DNA of 64,000 bases from an uncultured Oscillospiraceae bacterium (GTDB lineage Bacteria; Bacillota; Clostridia; Oscillospirales; Acutalibacteraceae): contig UQZS01000001.1 in the NCBI GenBank assembly GCA_900545625.1, positions 1-64,000 on the forward strand, in the 5' to 3' direction. Positions 1 through 8,390 of the stretch are shown one piece after another. A program made the translations under genes and the position numbers. The notes below the pieces were generated by a model. The model ran no database searches. It had not been told where the DNA came from and saw only the letters and a program-made list of their open reading frames with translations. Each line of letters opens with the position of its first letter. Positions within the stretch are counted from its first letter, which is position 1.

Positions 1-2
1 CG

Positions 3-566
3 TTTTCCTTCTTCGCCGAGGCGCGACCCGCTTTTCTCGGTAAAGGCGGCATGACGCCAGCCATGCGCGGCACGGCGACCCACACCTTTGCTCAATATTG
101 TAATTTTACAGCTGCAAAGCAGGATCTGGAAGCAGAGATCCACCGCCTTTGCCAAACCGGCAAGCTGACGCAGGATGCTTGTGAAGTGCTTGACCGCGCA
201 GCACTGACAGCGTTTTTGCATTCTCCGCTGCTTGCGCGCATGGAAAAAGCAGATTTTGTCTGCCGAGAACAGAAGTTTACCGTATTTTTGCCTGCGAAAG
301 AAGCGGTTGGAAAAGCAAACCAAGCATATGAAAATGAGCAAGTGCTGCTGCAGGGTATAATCGACTGTGCGTTTGGCGAAAACGGTGACATCGTGCTGGT
401 GGATTATAAGACAGACCGTGTCCGTGTGCCCGAAGAGCTTGCCGCACGTTACAAAACGCAGCTAAGTGTTTATGCTTACGCTGCAAAACAGATCTTTGAA
501 GCGGATGTGCGGGAGGCATATTTGTATTCATTTGCGCTCGGGCAGGCCGTTCGCGTAAATATTTAG
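3..566 (+). CDS. addA: AddA helicase-nuclease, C-terminal part (gene starts before the window)
   Basis: This is the 3' end of the AddA subunit of the AddAB helicase-nuclease, the Gram-positive counterpart of RecBCD that resects double-strand breaks for recombination. The frame is already open at base 3, so the first in-frame ATG (base 51) is internal. The visible part is the RecB-family nuclease domain: a GTATH segment near bases 69-83, the GIID motif around base 354 and the DYKTD motif around base 402, which together supply catalytic Asp and Lys residues. The helicase motifs lie upstream, outside the window. The stop is followed at once by the rpmE promoter. Domain assignment is from motifs and is firm. 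Confidence 0.9.
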   Translation, partial: FSFFAEARPAFLGKGGMTPAMRGTATHTFAQYCNFTAAKQDLEAEIHRLCQTGKLTQDACEVLDRAALTAFLHSPLLARMEKADFVCREQKFTVFLPAKEAVGKANQAYENEQVLLQGIIDCAFGENGDIVLVDYKTDRVRVPEELAARYKTQLSVYAYAAKQIFEADVREAYLYSFALGQAVRVNI

Positions 567-585
567 CACTTTTAGAAAAAAGGGC

Positions 586-614
586 TTGCTTTTTTTTCGG
601 CGTTGTGGTAAAAT
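586..614 (+). promoter_or_regulatory. Sigma-A promoter of rpmE
   Basis: TTGCTT (586-591), a 17-base spacer and TAAAAT (609-614), with an extended -10 TGG directly before the hexamer. It sits between the addA stop and rpmE, so rpmE can be transcribed independently of addAB. Confidence 0.7.
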
Positions 615-656
615 CCCTATGCTGATTTGATGGAATCCCGAAAGAGGTGAATGAAA

Positions 657-866
657 ATGAAACAGGGTGTTCATCCCGAATACAAAACCGCGACTGTGAA
701 ATGCGCCTGCGGCAATGAATTTGAGACCCGCTCCACAAAATCGGAGCTGCGCGTGGACATTTGTTCCAAATGCCATCCTTTCTTCACCGGCAAGCAAAAG
801 CTTGTAGATACCGGCGGGCGTGTGGATCGCTTCAACAGAAGATTCAATCTGGACGCAAAGAAATAA
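657..866 (+). CDS. rpmE: 50S ribosomal protein L31 (zinc-binding type)
   Basis: Ribosomal protein L31, a small protein of the large subunit at the subunit interface. The 69-residue product starts MKQGVHPEY, and Cys16, Cys18, Cys36 and Cys39 form the CxC/CxxC zinc site of the zinc-containing L31 class, as opposed to the zinc-free paralogue used in zinc starvation. Two in-frame ATGs exist at 651 and 657. The ribosome binding site AGAGGTGA (643-650) abuts the first, so the second is the sensible start, and it also gives the usual L31 N-terminus. A promoter precedes the gene and a strong terminator follows, so it is probably monocistronic. Confidence 0.95.
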   Translation: MKQGVHPEYKTATVKCACGNEFETRSTKSELRVDICSKCHPFFTGKQKLVDTGGRVDRFNRRFNLDAKK

Positions 867-868
867 GC

Positions 869-899
869 AAAAAGCGGTGCAAGTTTGTGCCGCTTTTTT
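869..899 (+). terminator. Rho-independent terminator of rpmE
   Basis: A stem of AAAAAGCGG (869-877) with CCGCTTTTT, extended inward by TGCA/TGTG with wobble pairs around a four-base loop, ending in a T run. It shows that the ATG at 885 is not the start of the next gene. Confidence 0.85.
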
Positions 900-914
900 C
901 TTTGGGGTGACCTT

Positions 915-1538
915 GTGAGCGAAACCTATAAAACCGTACATCAAAACGCCGTTGCCGAATTCACTGAAAAGCGGTCGCGCTTCATCGGAGCAGTTGCACC
1001 TGTCCGGGATGAGTCGCAGGCGCAGGCATTTATCGCGGAGATCCGCCGCCAACATCGCGACGCGCGGCACAATGTGTTTGCTTATCGGCTTAGAGCCGGC
1101 GGCGTGAAGCGGTACAGCGATGATGGGGAGCCGCAGGGCACGGCAGGCGTACCTGTTTTAGATGTTTTGGAAAAAGCAAACGTTCAGGATATAGTTATTG
1201 TTGTTACGCGGTATTTCGGCGGTGTTCTGCTCGGCGGCGGTGGACTTGTACGTGCCTACTCTCATACAGCGCATCTGGCTTTAGAAGCGGGTAAAATCGT
1301 TTTAATGGAACGGCAGACGCTTTTTCGCGCCCACGTGGATTATGCTTTTCACGGAAAGCTTTTGAAATTGCTGGAGAGCTTTGACGCAAAGGTGACCAAT
1401 ACCGAATTTGCTGAGGACGTCACGCTTGAAATCGTCCTGCCCGGGGAAAAAGCGGCCCTGCTCTATGATAAAGTTTTTGATCTTTCGGCGGGAAAGGTCA
1501 AACTTGAAAAATTCGGCGAAAAATTTGCCGAAAAATAA
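915..1538 (+). CDS. YigZ/IMPACT-family protein
   Basis: A 207-residue member of the UPF0029/YigZ (IMPACT) family, conserved proteins of uncertain biochemical role; the eukaryotic relative IMPACT regulates GCN2. The signature segment DDGEPQGTAGVP (about residues 69-80) and the following VTRYFGGVLLGGGGLVRAY stretch identify the family, and the remaining C-terminal third fits the usual second domain. I place the start at GTG 915, preceded by GGGGTGA (904-910). The upstream ATG at 885 lies inside the rpmE terminator hairpin and cannot be used. The gene precedes the dGTPase-like gene by only 58 bases and may be co-transcribed with it. Function is not predictable beyond the family. Confidence 0.85.
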   Translation: MSETYKTVHQNAVAEFTEKRSRFIGAVAPVRDESQAQAFIAEIRRQHRDARHNVFAYRLRAGGVKRYSDDGEPQGTAGVPVLDVLEKANVQDIVIVVTRYFGGVLLGGGGLVRAYSHTAHLALEAGKIVLMERQTLFRAHVDYAFHGKLLKLLESFDAKVTNTEFAEDVTLEIVLPGEKAALLYDKVFDLSAGKVKLEKFGEKFAEK

Positions 1539-1596
1539 AGGGAATATCCTTTCTTTTGCGTATAAAGAAACTGATGACTTTAAGGAGGTCGTGTGC

Positions 1597-2610
1597 TTGG
1601 CGCAATCCATTCGGGAAAGAACGCTGGAGATCGAAGAACTTACGCTTTCCGAGAACGCCTGTCATTGTGCAAATACGCGCGGCAGACTGCGTGAAGAGCC
1701 GGAATGTGATATCCGTACGGCGTTTCAGCGTGATCGGGACAGAATCCTCCATTGCAATGCATTTCGCAGGCTTAAGCACAAAACGCAAGTCTTCCTTTCT
1801 CCTGAGGGCGACCACTATCGTACCCGCCTGACACACACGCTGGAGGTTTCCCAAATCGCGCGCACGATCGCGCGGGCACTGCGCTTAAACGAGGATCTGA
1901 CCGAGGCGATCGCACTTGGGCATGATCTTGGGCATACGCCGTTCGGTCACGCGGGTGAACGCGCGCTGAACGAAATATACGACGGCGGTTTTCGCCATTA
2001 TGAACACAGTCTGCGCGTGGTGGACAAGCTCGAAAAAGGCGGCCGGGGGTTGAACCTGACCTTTGAAGTGCGTGACGGCATCTTCCGTCATACAACCGGT
2101 GAGCAGGCTGTTACATTGGAAGGCCGCATTGTCCGCCTGGCGGATAAGATCGCCTATTTGAATCATGATATTGATGACGCAGTGCGTGCAGGCGTTATGG
2201 CGGAAAGTGACATTCCGCTGGATGTGCGCACTACGCTCGGAGAAAATAAATCCAAACGTATTGATACTCTTGTGCGTTCCGTTATTGACAACAGCACGGA
2301 TACGATCGCTATGGCGCTCGATGTGGAACAGGCGCTTTCCGAACTTAACCGTTTTATGTTTAAAAATGTGTATACGAACCCTGTTTGCAAAGGCGAAGAA
2401 AAAAAGGCCGAGGCACTGATCAAGAGCCTGTATACATATTTTACGGAGAATCCAAACCTTATGCCGTCATCCTGTTGGCAGACGGTCATCGAAGAAGGTG
2501 CGGCGCGCGCGGCGTGTGATTATGTTGCCAGCATGTCAGACAGCTATGTGTTAAGCGTGTATCAGCGCTTGTTTATTCCGACTGCATGGCTGGAAAAAGG
2601 TCTCGGCTGA
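1597..2610 (+). CDS. dgt: Deoxyguanosinetriphosphate triphosphohydrolase-like HD protein
   Basis: An HD-domain protein of the dGTPase family, which cleaves dNTPs to the nucleoside and triphosphate. The metal-binding pattern is visible: His80 (in RLTHTLE), His109-Asp110 (GHDLGH), and a later LADKIAYLNHDIDD segment. From the chosen start it is 337 residues, the usual size of the clostridial form. An open frame extends back to base 1408 over the end of the upstream gene, but AAGGAGGT (1582-1589) sits seven bases before TTG 1597, making that the likely start. It is followed 30 bases later by dnaG; the dgt-dnaG-sigma-A order is common in Clostridia. The true substrate cannot be read from sequence. 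Confidence 0.88.
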   Translation: MAQSIRERTLEIEELTLSENACHCANTRGRLREEPECDIRTAFQRDRDRILHCNAFRRLKHKTQVFLSPEGDHYRTRLTHTLEVSQIARTIARALRLNEDLTEAIALGHDLGHTPFGHAGERALNEIYDGGFRHYEHSLRVVDKLEKGGRGLNLTFEVRDGIFRHTTGEQAVTLEGRIVRLADKIAYLNHDIDDAVRAGVMAESDIPLDVRTTLGENKSKRIDTLVRSVIDNSTDTIAMALDVEQALSELNRFMFKNVYTNPVCKGEEKKAEALIKSLYTYFTENPNLMPSSCWQTVIEEGAARAACDYVASMSDSYVLSVYQRLFIPTAWLEKGLG

Positions 2611-2640
2611 TTTTGTTGATTTGGGAAAGAGGTGACGGCC

Positions 2641-4407
2641 ATGGCTTTTTCAGAGGATTTTTTGTCTGAACTGCGCACACGTGCAGATATGGAGTCCGTG
2701 GCGTCATCTTATGTGACGCTCAAGCGCCGCGGACGTATCTTAACGGGGCTTTGTCCTTTTCACAATGAGAAAACGCCATCTTTTACTGTTTATCCGGAAA
2801 CGCAGTCGTATTATTGCTTTGGCTGCGGCAACGGCGGCGATGTGATCACTTTTATCAAAAATATCGAAAACTTAGATTATACCGAGGCGGTTCGTTTGCT
2901 TGCGGATCGTGTTGGGCTGGCCGTTCCGCAGGACAGCGGTTATGACGCGGGACTATATGAAAAGCGACGCAGGATGTTTGAGGCGAACCGCCTTGCCGCC
3001 CGCTATTTCCATAATACCCTGTATTCTCCGGCAGGTGAAGCGGGTCTTGCCTATTTCCATGAGCGCGGGCTGACGGATAAAACGATTCGAAAATTCGGGC
3101 TTGGATTTGCGCCAGCCGGTTGGGAAAACCTGCGCCGTTACTTAAACCATGCGGGATTTTCCGATCGTGAACTGTATGAAGCCAATTTGCTGCGTATGCG
3201 TGAGCGCGGCGGCTCCAAAAGCTATTATGATGCTTTCTCTGAACGCGTTATGTTCCCGATCATAGATCTGCGCGGTAATGTTTTGGCTTTCAGCGGGCGT
3301 GCGCTTGTCAGCGGCACGCCGCGCAAGTACGTTAATACAAGCGATACGCTGATCTACAAAAAAGGTGAAAACCTGTTTGCCTTGAATTTCGCACGTAAGT
3401 CCAAAGCCGGAAATCTGATCTTGTGCGAGGGCAATATGGACGTGGTAGCGCTCCACCAGGCGGGTTTTGACAACGCCGTTGCAGGCTTGGGCACGGCGCT
3501 GAGTGAGCAGCAGGTGTCGCTGTTGTCTCGGTACACTTCGGAAGTCCTGCTTTGCTACGACAACGACGAGCCCGGGCAAAAGACGGTACGCCGCTTGCTT
3601 TCCGTTTTTGAAAAAACATCGCTCCATGTAAAGGTCATCCGTTTGCAGGGCGGCAAAGATCCTGACGAGATTATTAAGAAATACGGTCCCGAACGGTTCC
3701 GTGCGCTGTTGAATGATGCGACAAACGATGTGGAATACCGTATTTTACAGGCACGTTCTGCGCACGACGTTTCCACGTCGGACGGGAAAGCTTCTTTTTT
3801 GGAGGATGCCTGCCAGGTGCTTGCCGATGTTGCAAGCCCCGTGGAGCGCGATATTTACGCCGCACGGCTTGCCGATGAAACTTCTGTCGCCAAAGATGCG
3901 ATCCTGTCAAGGACAAAAACGATTCGCAGCGGCAACGCAAAACGCAAAGCCAAAAATCGGCTGCGGGACATCCGCGAGCTTTCCGCCCCTGCGCAAAAAG
4001 CGGTGGATACGGTAAACCCTGAGCGTGCAAAGCATTTGCGCGCCGCAAAAGCCGAAGAAACGCTGTTGGCGTCTTTTATGCATAATCCGGAGTTTTTCAG
4101 TCAAATTAAGGAAGAAGTAACAGCTGAAAATTTCGTGACCGCCTTTAATGCACGGGTGTTTGAAGCCGTAACCGGCTGTATTTCGCAATACGGGAATTTT
4201 TCACTTTCCATGCTTGAAGATTCCTTTACAGCTGAGGAAAAAAGCGCGGTCGCCGCGATCCAGACCCTCATTCCGAATCTTGCCGACACAATAGAAGAAT
4301 GCCAGGATTGCATCCGTGTTCTGGCGCAGGAAAAGGCAAAGGCGGGGCTTGAAAACCCGGCGGCGCTTTCGGATGCCGATTTCTTAAAGCTTTTTCGCCC
4401 GAACTGA
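2641..4407 (+). CDS. dnaG: DNA primase
   Basis: DnaG primase makes RNA primers for chromosomal replication. The 588-residue protein has an N-terminal CHC2 zinc finger (Cys38, His41, Cys59, Cys62), then the primase core, then a Toprim domain from about residue 255 with the acidic segments LILCEGNMDVV and LLCYDNDEPGQ that bind metal. The C-terminal part is the helicase-binding region. ATG 2641 is chosen because AGAGGTGA ends just upstream; the GTG at 2632 overlaps that site. It sits in the classical macromolecular-synthesis cluster directly before the sigma-A genes, with 33 bases between. Confidence 0.96.
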   Translation: MAFSEDFLSELRTRADMESVASSYVTLKRRGRILTGLCPFHNEKTPSFTVYPETQSYYCFGCGNGGDVITFIKNIENLDYTEAVRLLADRVGLAVPQDSGYDAGLYEKRRRMFEANRLAARYFHNTLYSPAGEAGLAYFHERGLTDKTIRKFGLGFAPAGWENLRRYLNHAGFSDRELYEANLLRMRERGGSKSYYDAFSERVMFPIIDLRGNVLAFSGRALVSGTPRKYVNTSDTLIYKKGENLFALNFARKSKAGNLILCEGNMDVVALHQAGFDNAVAGLGTALSEQQVSLLSRYTSEVLLCYDNDEPGQKTVRRLLSVFEKTSLHVKVIRLQGGKDPDEIIKKYGPERFRALLNDATNDVEYRILQARSAHDVSTSDGKASFLEDACQVLADVASPVERDIYAARLADETSVAKDAILSRTKTIRSGNAKRKAKNRLRDIRELSAPAQKAVDTVNPERAKHLRAAKAEETLLASFMHNPEFFSQIKEEVTAENFVTAFNARVFEAVTGCISQYGNFSLSMLEDSFTAEEKSAVAAIQTLIPNLADTIEECQDCIRVLAQEKAKAGLENPAALSDADFLKLFRPN

Positions 4408-4440
4408 TTTCGGAGCTTATGATTAGTGTGAGGAAAGAAC

Positions 4441-5547
4441 ATGGAGAACACGAATAAAAAGTCGGCGGTCACCGCGCTTGTGGAAAAAGGAAAGGCTGCC
4501 GGAAAGCTGACAACACAGGAGATCGATGCAGCTATTTTGGAAATGGACGTCGATATGGAAGACCTCGACCGTCTGTATGAGACCATTGAGGCACAGAATA
4601 TCGAAATCGTAGATGACATGGGCGATTCGGTGCTGGATGATCTGAATTTCGACAGTGAGATGCCCAAAGGGCAGGAGGCAGCCGCCGCTGAGTCGGAAAG
4701 CAAAACGGCCGCCATGGATGATCCTGTCAAGGTCTATCTCAAGGAGATCGGGCGCGTGCCGCTGCTGACGCCGGAGGAAGAAATTGAGCTTGCCATGCGC
4801 ATCAGTGAAAACGAACAGCAGGCGAAACAGCGACTTGCCGAAGCAAACCTGCGCTTGGTCGTAAGCATCGCTAAACGGTACGTCGGGCGCGGCATGCAAT
4901 TCCTCGATCTGATCCAGGAGGGGAATTTAGGGCTTATTAAAGCCGTGGACAAGTTTGACTATACAAAGGGGTTCAAATTCTCGACCTACGCGACGTGGTG
5001 GATCCGTCAGGCAATCACGCGAGCCATCGCCGATCAAGCGCGCACCATCCGCATTCCCGTACACATGGTTGAAACGATCAACAAGGTCAAAAAGACGAAC
5101 ACGCAGCTGCTGCATAAAAACGGGCGTGACCCGACGGCAGAGGAGATCGCTGCAGAGCTGAATATGCCTGTGGATAAGGTACGTGAGATCCTGCGCGTTT
5201 CGCAGGAACCGGTTTCCCTGCAAACGCCCATCGGTGAGGAGGAGGACAGCCATCTCGGCGACTTTATCCCGGATGAAGATGCGTTGGCGCCTGAGGATGC
5301 CGCCTCGCGTATGCTCTTGAAAGAACAGCTTTCCGAAGTCTTAAAAACCCTGACGCATCGGGAAGCCAAGGTGCTTTCCCTGCGGTTCGGCTTAGAGGAC
5401 GGTCATCCGCGCACGCTCGAGGAGGTCGGCAGCGAATTCGGCGTCACGCGTGAACGCATCCGGCAGATCGAAGCAAAGGCGCTGCGCAAGCTGCGCCATC
5501 CGACACGAAGCAAGAAGTTAAAAGATTATGTGGATAATTTTACATAA
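4441..5547 (+). CDS. rpoD: RNA polymerase primary sigma factor, tandem copy 1
   Basis: A complete 368-residue vegetative sigma factor (sigma-A/RpoD). Region 1.1 is at about residues 8-45, region 1.2 begins near [12 protein letters not shown] (94-105), region 2 with the RpoD box and the [11 protein letters not shown] segment spans about 134-205, region 3 is about 206-285, and region 4 with the [21 protein letters not shown] helix-turn-helix is about 300-354. All promoter-recognition regions look intact. It follows dnaG closely and is followed after 16 bases by a second sigma-A gene. Bases 4690-5291 (residues 84-284) are identical to the second copy, while both ends differ, mostly at synonymous positions. 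Which copy is the main housekeeping sigma cannot be decided here. Confidence 0.96.
   Translation: MENTNKKSAVTALVEKGKAAGKLTTQEIDAAILEMDVDMEDLDRLYETIEAQNIEIVDDMGDSVLDDLNFDSEMPKGQEAAAAESESKTAAMDDPVKVYLKEIGRVPLLTPEEEIELAMRISENEQQAKQRLAEANLRLVVSIAKRYVGRGMQFLDLIQEGNLGLIKAVDKFDYTKGFKFSTYATWWIRQAITRAIADQARTIRIPVHMVETINKVKKTNTQLLHKNGRDPTAEEIAAELNMPVDKVREILRVSQEPVSLQTPIGEEEDSHLGDFIPDEDALAPEDAASRMLLKEQLSEVLKTLTHREAKVLSLRFGLEDGHPRTLEEVGSEFGVTRERIRQIEAKALRKLRHPTRSKKLKDYVDNFT
4690..5291 (+). repeat. Direct repeat shared by the two sigma genes, left copy
   Basis: These 602 bases match 5813-6414 at every position when the two lines are read side by side (offset 1123). They cover regions 1.2 to 3 of the sigma factor. 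Identity breaks down at both edges. Confidence 0.93.
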
Positions 5548-5563
5548 GGTGTAAGGAGCTTAT

Positions 5564-6661
5564 ATGGATAAGAATGATAAGAAATCGTCTTTGCAGACGC
5601 TTTTGGAGAAGGGAAAAGCGGCCGGCAAGCTGACGACGCAGGAAATCGACGCGGTCATTATGGAAATGGACGTCGATATGGAAGACCTTGACCGCCTATA
5701 CGAGACCATTGAAGCGCAAAACATCGAAATCGTGGACGATATGGGCGATTCGGCGCTTGAAGATCTGAATTTCGACAGTGAGATGCCCAAAGGGCAGGAG
5801 GCAGCTGCCGCCGAGTCGGAAAGCAAAACGGCCGCCATGGATGATCCTGTCAAGGTCTATCTCAAGGAGATCGGGCGCGTGCCGCTGCTGACGCCGGAGG
5901 AAGAAATTGAGCTTGCCATGCGCATCAGTGAAAACGAACAGCAGGCGAAACAGCGACTTGCCGAAGCAAACCTGCGCTTGGTCGTAAGCATCGCTAAACG
6001 GTACGTCGGGCGCGGCATGCAATTCCTCGATCTGATCCAGGAGGGGAATTTAGGGCTTATTAAAGCCGTGGACAAGTTTGACTATACAAAGGGGTTCAAA
6101 TTCTCGACCTACGCGACGTGGTGGATCCGTCAGGCAATCACGCGAGCCATCGCCGATCAAGCGCGCACCATCCGCATTCCCGTACACATGGTTGAAACGA
6201 TCAACAAGGTCAAAAAGACGAACACGCAGCTGCTGCATAAAAACGGGCGTGACCCGACGGCAGAGGAGATCGCTGCAGAGCTGAATATGCCTGTGGATAA
6301 GGTACGTGAGATCCTGCGCGTTTCGCAGGAACCGGTTTCCCTGCAAACGCCCATCGGTGAGGAGGAGGACAGCCATCTCGGCGACTTTATCCCGGATGAA
6401 GATGCGTTGGCGCCCGCAGACGCGGCTTCCATGACGCTCTTGAAGGAACAGCTTTCTGAGGTGCTCAAAACGCTGACGCGGCGGGAAGCCAAGGTGCTTT
6501 CCCTGCGGTTCGGCTTAGAGGACGGGCATCCGCGCACGCTTGAAGAGGTCGGCAGTGCGTTTGGCGTCACGCGTGAGCGAATTCGGCAGATCGAAGCGAA
6601 AGCGCTGCGCAAGCTGCGTCATCCGAGCCGCAGCAAAAAGCTGAAAGATTATTTGGATTGA
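5564..6661 (+). CDS. rpoD: RNA polymerase primary sigma factor, tandem copy 2
   Basis: A second complete sigma-A, 365 residues, starting after an AAGGAG site (5553-5558). The domain plan matches copy 1 throughout. It differs in the first 30 residues (for example [11 protein letters not shown] in place of [11 protein letters not shown]), in the segment after region 3 ([10 protein letters not shown] in place of [10 protein letters not shown]), at HREAK versus RREAK, at SEFGV versus SAFGV and at the C-terminus, which lacks the last three residues. The core at residues 84-284 is nucleotide-identical to copy 1. A clear terminator follows, so the pair probably ends the dnaG operon. Both copies appear functional: there is no frameshift and no lost motif. 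Confidence 0.95.
   Translation: MDKNDKKSSLQTLLEKGKAAGKLTTQEIDAVIMEMDVDMEDLDRLYETIEAQNIEIVDDMGDSALEDLNFDSEMPKGQEAAAAESESKTAAMDDPVKVYLKEIGRVPLLTPEEEIELAMRISENEQQAKQRLAEANLRLVVSIAKRYVGRGMQFLDLIQEGNLGLIKAVDKFDYTKGFKFSTYATWWIRQAITRAIADQARTIRIPVHMVETINKVKKTNTQLLHKNGRDPTAEEIAAELNMPVDKVREILRVSQEPVSLQTPIGEEEDSHLGDFIPDEDALAPADAASMTLLKEQLSEVLKTLTRREAKVLSLRFGLEDGHPRTLEEVGSAFGVTRERIRQIEAKALRKLRHPSRSKKLKDYLD
5813..6414 (+). repeat. Direct repeat shared by the two sigma genes, right copy
   Basis: Exact copy of 4690-5291. Immediately upstream the genes differ at two synonymous alanine codons; immediately downstream they diverge at the next base and then at many third positions. Confidence 0.93.
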
Positions 6662-6669
6662 TTTCCAAC

Positions 6670-6700
6670 GGGCGTCCTGCTAAAGGACGCCCTCTTTTTT
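6670..6700 (+). terminator. Terminator after the sigma-A pair
   Basis: GGGCGTCCT (6670-6678) pairs with AGGACGCCC (6684-6692) around a five-base loop and is followed by TCTTTTTT. It closes the dnaG-rpoD-rpoD unit. Confidence 0.92.
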
Positions 6701-6712
6701 GAGAAATTTTAC

Positions 6713-6741
6713 TTGTACCAAAGGCTTAAATATGCTATAAT
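6713..6741 (+). promoter_or_regulatory. Sigma-A promoter of the dCMP deaminase gene
   Basis: TTGTAC (6713-6718), 17 bases, TATAAT (6736-6741) with an extended -10 TGC. The transcript would start about 20 bases before the chosen ATG at 6770. Confidence 0.8.
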
Positions 6742-6769
6742 AAAAAAAATGGTTTCTGGAGTGAAAGGC

Positions 6770-7258
6770 ATGGAGAGACGGGATAAAATCAATTACTATC
6801 TTGATCTTGCGGAAATGGTTTCCCAGCGGAGCACCTGTTTGCGCCGGCACTTCGGCGCTGTGATCGTGCAGAACGATGAAGTGATCTCTACGGGGTACAA
6901 CGGCGCGCCGCGCGGCAGAAAAAACTGCACTGATCTCAATTACTGCGTGCGTCAGCAGCTCAATGTCCCGCGCGGTGAGCGGTATGAGCTATGCCGCAGC
7001 GTTCACGCCGAAGCCAATGCCATCATCAGCGCCTCTCGAAAAGAGATGCTTGGCAGCACCTTGTATCTTGTCGGGAAAGAGTGCGACTCCGGTGAATATG
7101 TGGCAAGCGCCAGCAGCTGTCCCATGTGCAAGCGGCAGGTTATCAACGCGGGCATCATGCATGTGATCATCCGGGATACCAAAGACGATTACCGCATCAT
7201 CAACGTGCAGAAATGGATCGAGGACGATGAATCTTTAAACGGCACGAAAGGGTATTGA
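6770..7258 (+). CDS. Deoxycytidylate (dCMP) deaminase family protein
   Basis: A zinc-dependent deaminase of the dCMP deaminase/ComEB family, which converts dCMP to dUMP for dTTP synthesis. Zinc ligands and the catalytic acid are visible: His79-Ala-Glu81 (VHAEANAI) and the SCPMCKR motif with Cys117 and Cys120. The product is 162 residues, normal for the family. The open frame runs back to 6713, but that stretch is the promoter; ATG 6770, nine bases after CTGGAG, is the start. A secreted-protein gene follows after 31 bases with its own ribosome binding site and no obvious promoter, so they may share a transcript. Confidence 0.92.
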   Translation: MERRDKINYYLDLAEMVSQRSTCLRRHFGAVIVQNDEVISTGYNGAPRGRKNCTDLNYCVRQQLNVPRGERYELCRSVHAEANAIISASRKEMLGSTLYLVGKECDSGEYVASASSCPMCKRQVINAGIMHVIIRDTKDDYRIINVQKWIEDDESLNGTKGY

Positions 7259-7289
7259 TTTTTTATTCGGTGACTTAGGAGAAGCAACT

Positions 7290-8183
7290 ATGGTGCGTTT
7301 TCGGAAACGCTTTGCAGCGCTGACTGCATTTTTTCTTTGTGTTTTGATCTTGTGCTTTGCCTGTCTTTTACCGTCGGGCGCTGCGGACAACGGATTTTCC
7401 CTTTCTGTTGGTGCCGTTGAAGACGGCGGGGTCGTTCGGCTGCGTGTATATGCGGAAGAAGCCCGGGATTTCGGCGGCTTTTCGCTTTTGCTGCATTACG
7501 ACGATACGCTTTTACGATATAACAGCAGCACGGTCTCCGACTGCGGGGGAATTTCTGTAGCAGAACCGACCGGCAACGGAAGCATAGCGATCGCTTTTGT
7601 GACTGCTGCAGAGGATATTTTGACCAATGATGAACCGTTTTGTGAAATCGTATTCCAAATCGCGGAGGGCGCGGTCGGGACGGCAGAGCTTTCCTTAGAG
7701 GTTTGCGAAGCTATAGATTCGAACGACAATCCCATTAACGGACTTACCGCAGACCCGGTTTATATCGACATTTCTCAGACCTCACTAACGTTGGAAAGCG
7801 CACCGACACAAAAATACTATTTTTGCGGGGATACTTTGAATACGGACGGGTTGCGTGTCGTAGCCGCTTATCCGGGCGGCGCGCAGGAGGTGCTGTCGGA
7901 ATATGCCATAAGTGGGTTCCAGTCCGATATTCCGGGAACAACAACCGTTACCGTGCGCAGCGGGAAAAATCGGGTTTACTTTTCAGTTGTGATCGTGTTG
8001 AAGGGGGATGTGGACGCGGATAATGATGTGGATTCCGCCGACCGCGAGCAAATCGCCGTACAGTCGGCGGTACGTGCGGCGCTTTCGGAGGAAACGCATT
8101 TCCGCATGGACGTCAACGGCGACGGAGCGGTTGATGGATTTGACACCGCCTATGAGGATCTTTTGGTGCAGGGTGCGGCTTAG
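7290..8183 (+). CDS. Secreted protein with cohesin-like, Ig-like and dockerin-like segments
   Basis: A 297-residue exported protein. Residues 1-32 form a signal peptide (basic start, hydrophobic core, ends near SGAA). About residues 35-150 resemble a cohesin fold, with GGFSLLLHYDDTLLRY and a later EIVFQIAEGAVGTAELSLE. About 165-235 resemble a bacterial Ig-like domain of the Big_3 kind, with a YFCGDTLNTDGLRVVAAYPGG segment. The last 60 residues carry two calcium-loop-like motifs, DVDADNDVDSAD and DVNGDGAVDGFD, as in type I dockerins. There is no sortase motif or other anchor. Whether it takes part in a cellulosome-like complex is unknown; domain calls are from pattern only. Confidence 0.72.
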   Translation: MVRFRKRFAALTAFFLCVLILCFACLLPSGAADNGFSLSVGAVEDGGVVRLRVYAEEARDFGGFSLLLHYDDTLLRYNSSTVSDCGGISVAEPTGNGSIAIAFVTAAEDILTNDEPFCEIVFQIAEGAVGTAELSLEVCEAIDSNDNPINGLTADPVYIDISQTSLTLESAPTQKYYFCGDTLNTDGLRVVAAYPGGAQEVLSEYAISGFQSDIPGTTTVTVRSGKNRVYFSVVIVLKGDVDADNDVDSADREQIAVQSAVRAALSEETHFRMDVNGDGAVDGFDTAYEDLLVQGAA

Positions 8184-8285
8184 TTCCTGTGTATACGCAG
8201 TGTTCAAGTTGACAAATTGCATAAAAACCGATAAATCCTTCTCTTCAAATTTCATAAAACTGCTTCTAAAAAGCCGCTTTTTTTC

Positions 8286-8314
8286 TTGACAAATCACCTA
8301 AAACTGTATATACT
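8286..8314 (+). promoter_or_regulatory. Strong sigma-A promoter of the liv operon
   Basis: TTGACA (8286-8291), 17 bases, TATACT (8309-8314). The leader to livJ is about 70 bases. The 102 bases between 8184 and the promoter hold no gene. Confidence 0.88.
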
Positions 8315-8390
8315 GATTCCATTCTTAACGAATGTCCAATATGCAGGAACAGGCTTTCTATCCTGCAAAACTATATTGGGAGGCATATTT

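Noticed and set aside
885-915. ATG at 885 as the YigZ-family start
   Set aside because: It sits in the loop of the rpmE terminator; GTG 915 has a ribosome binding site.
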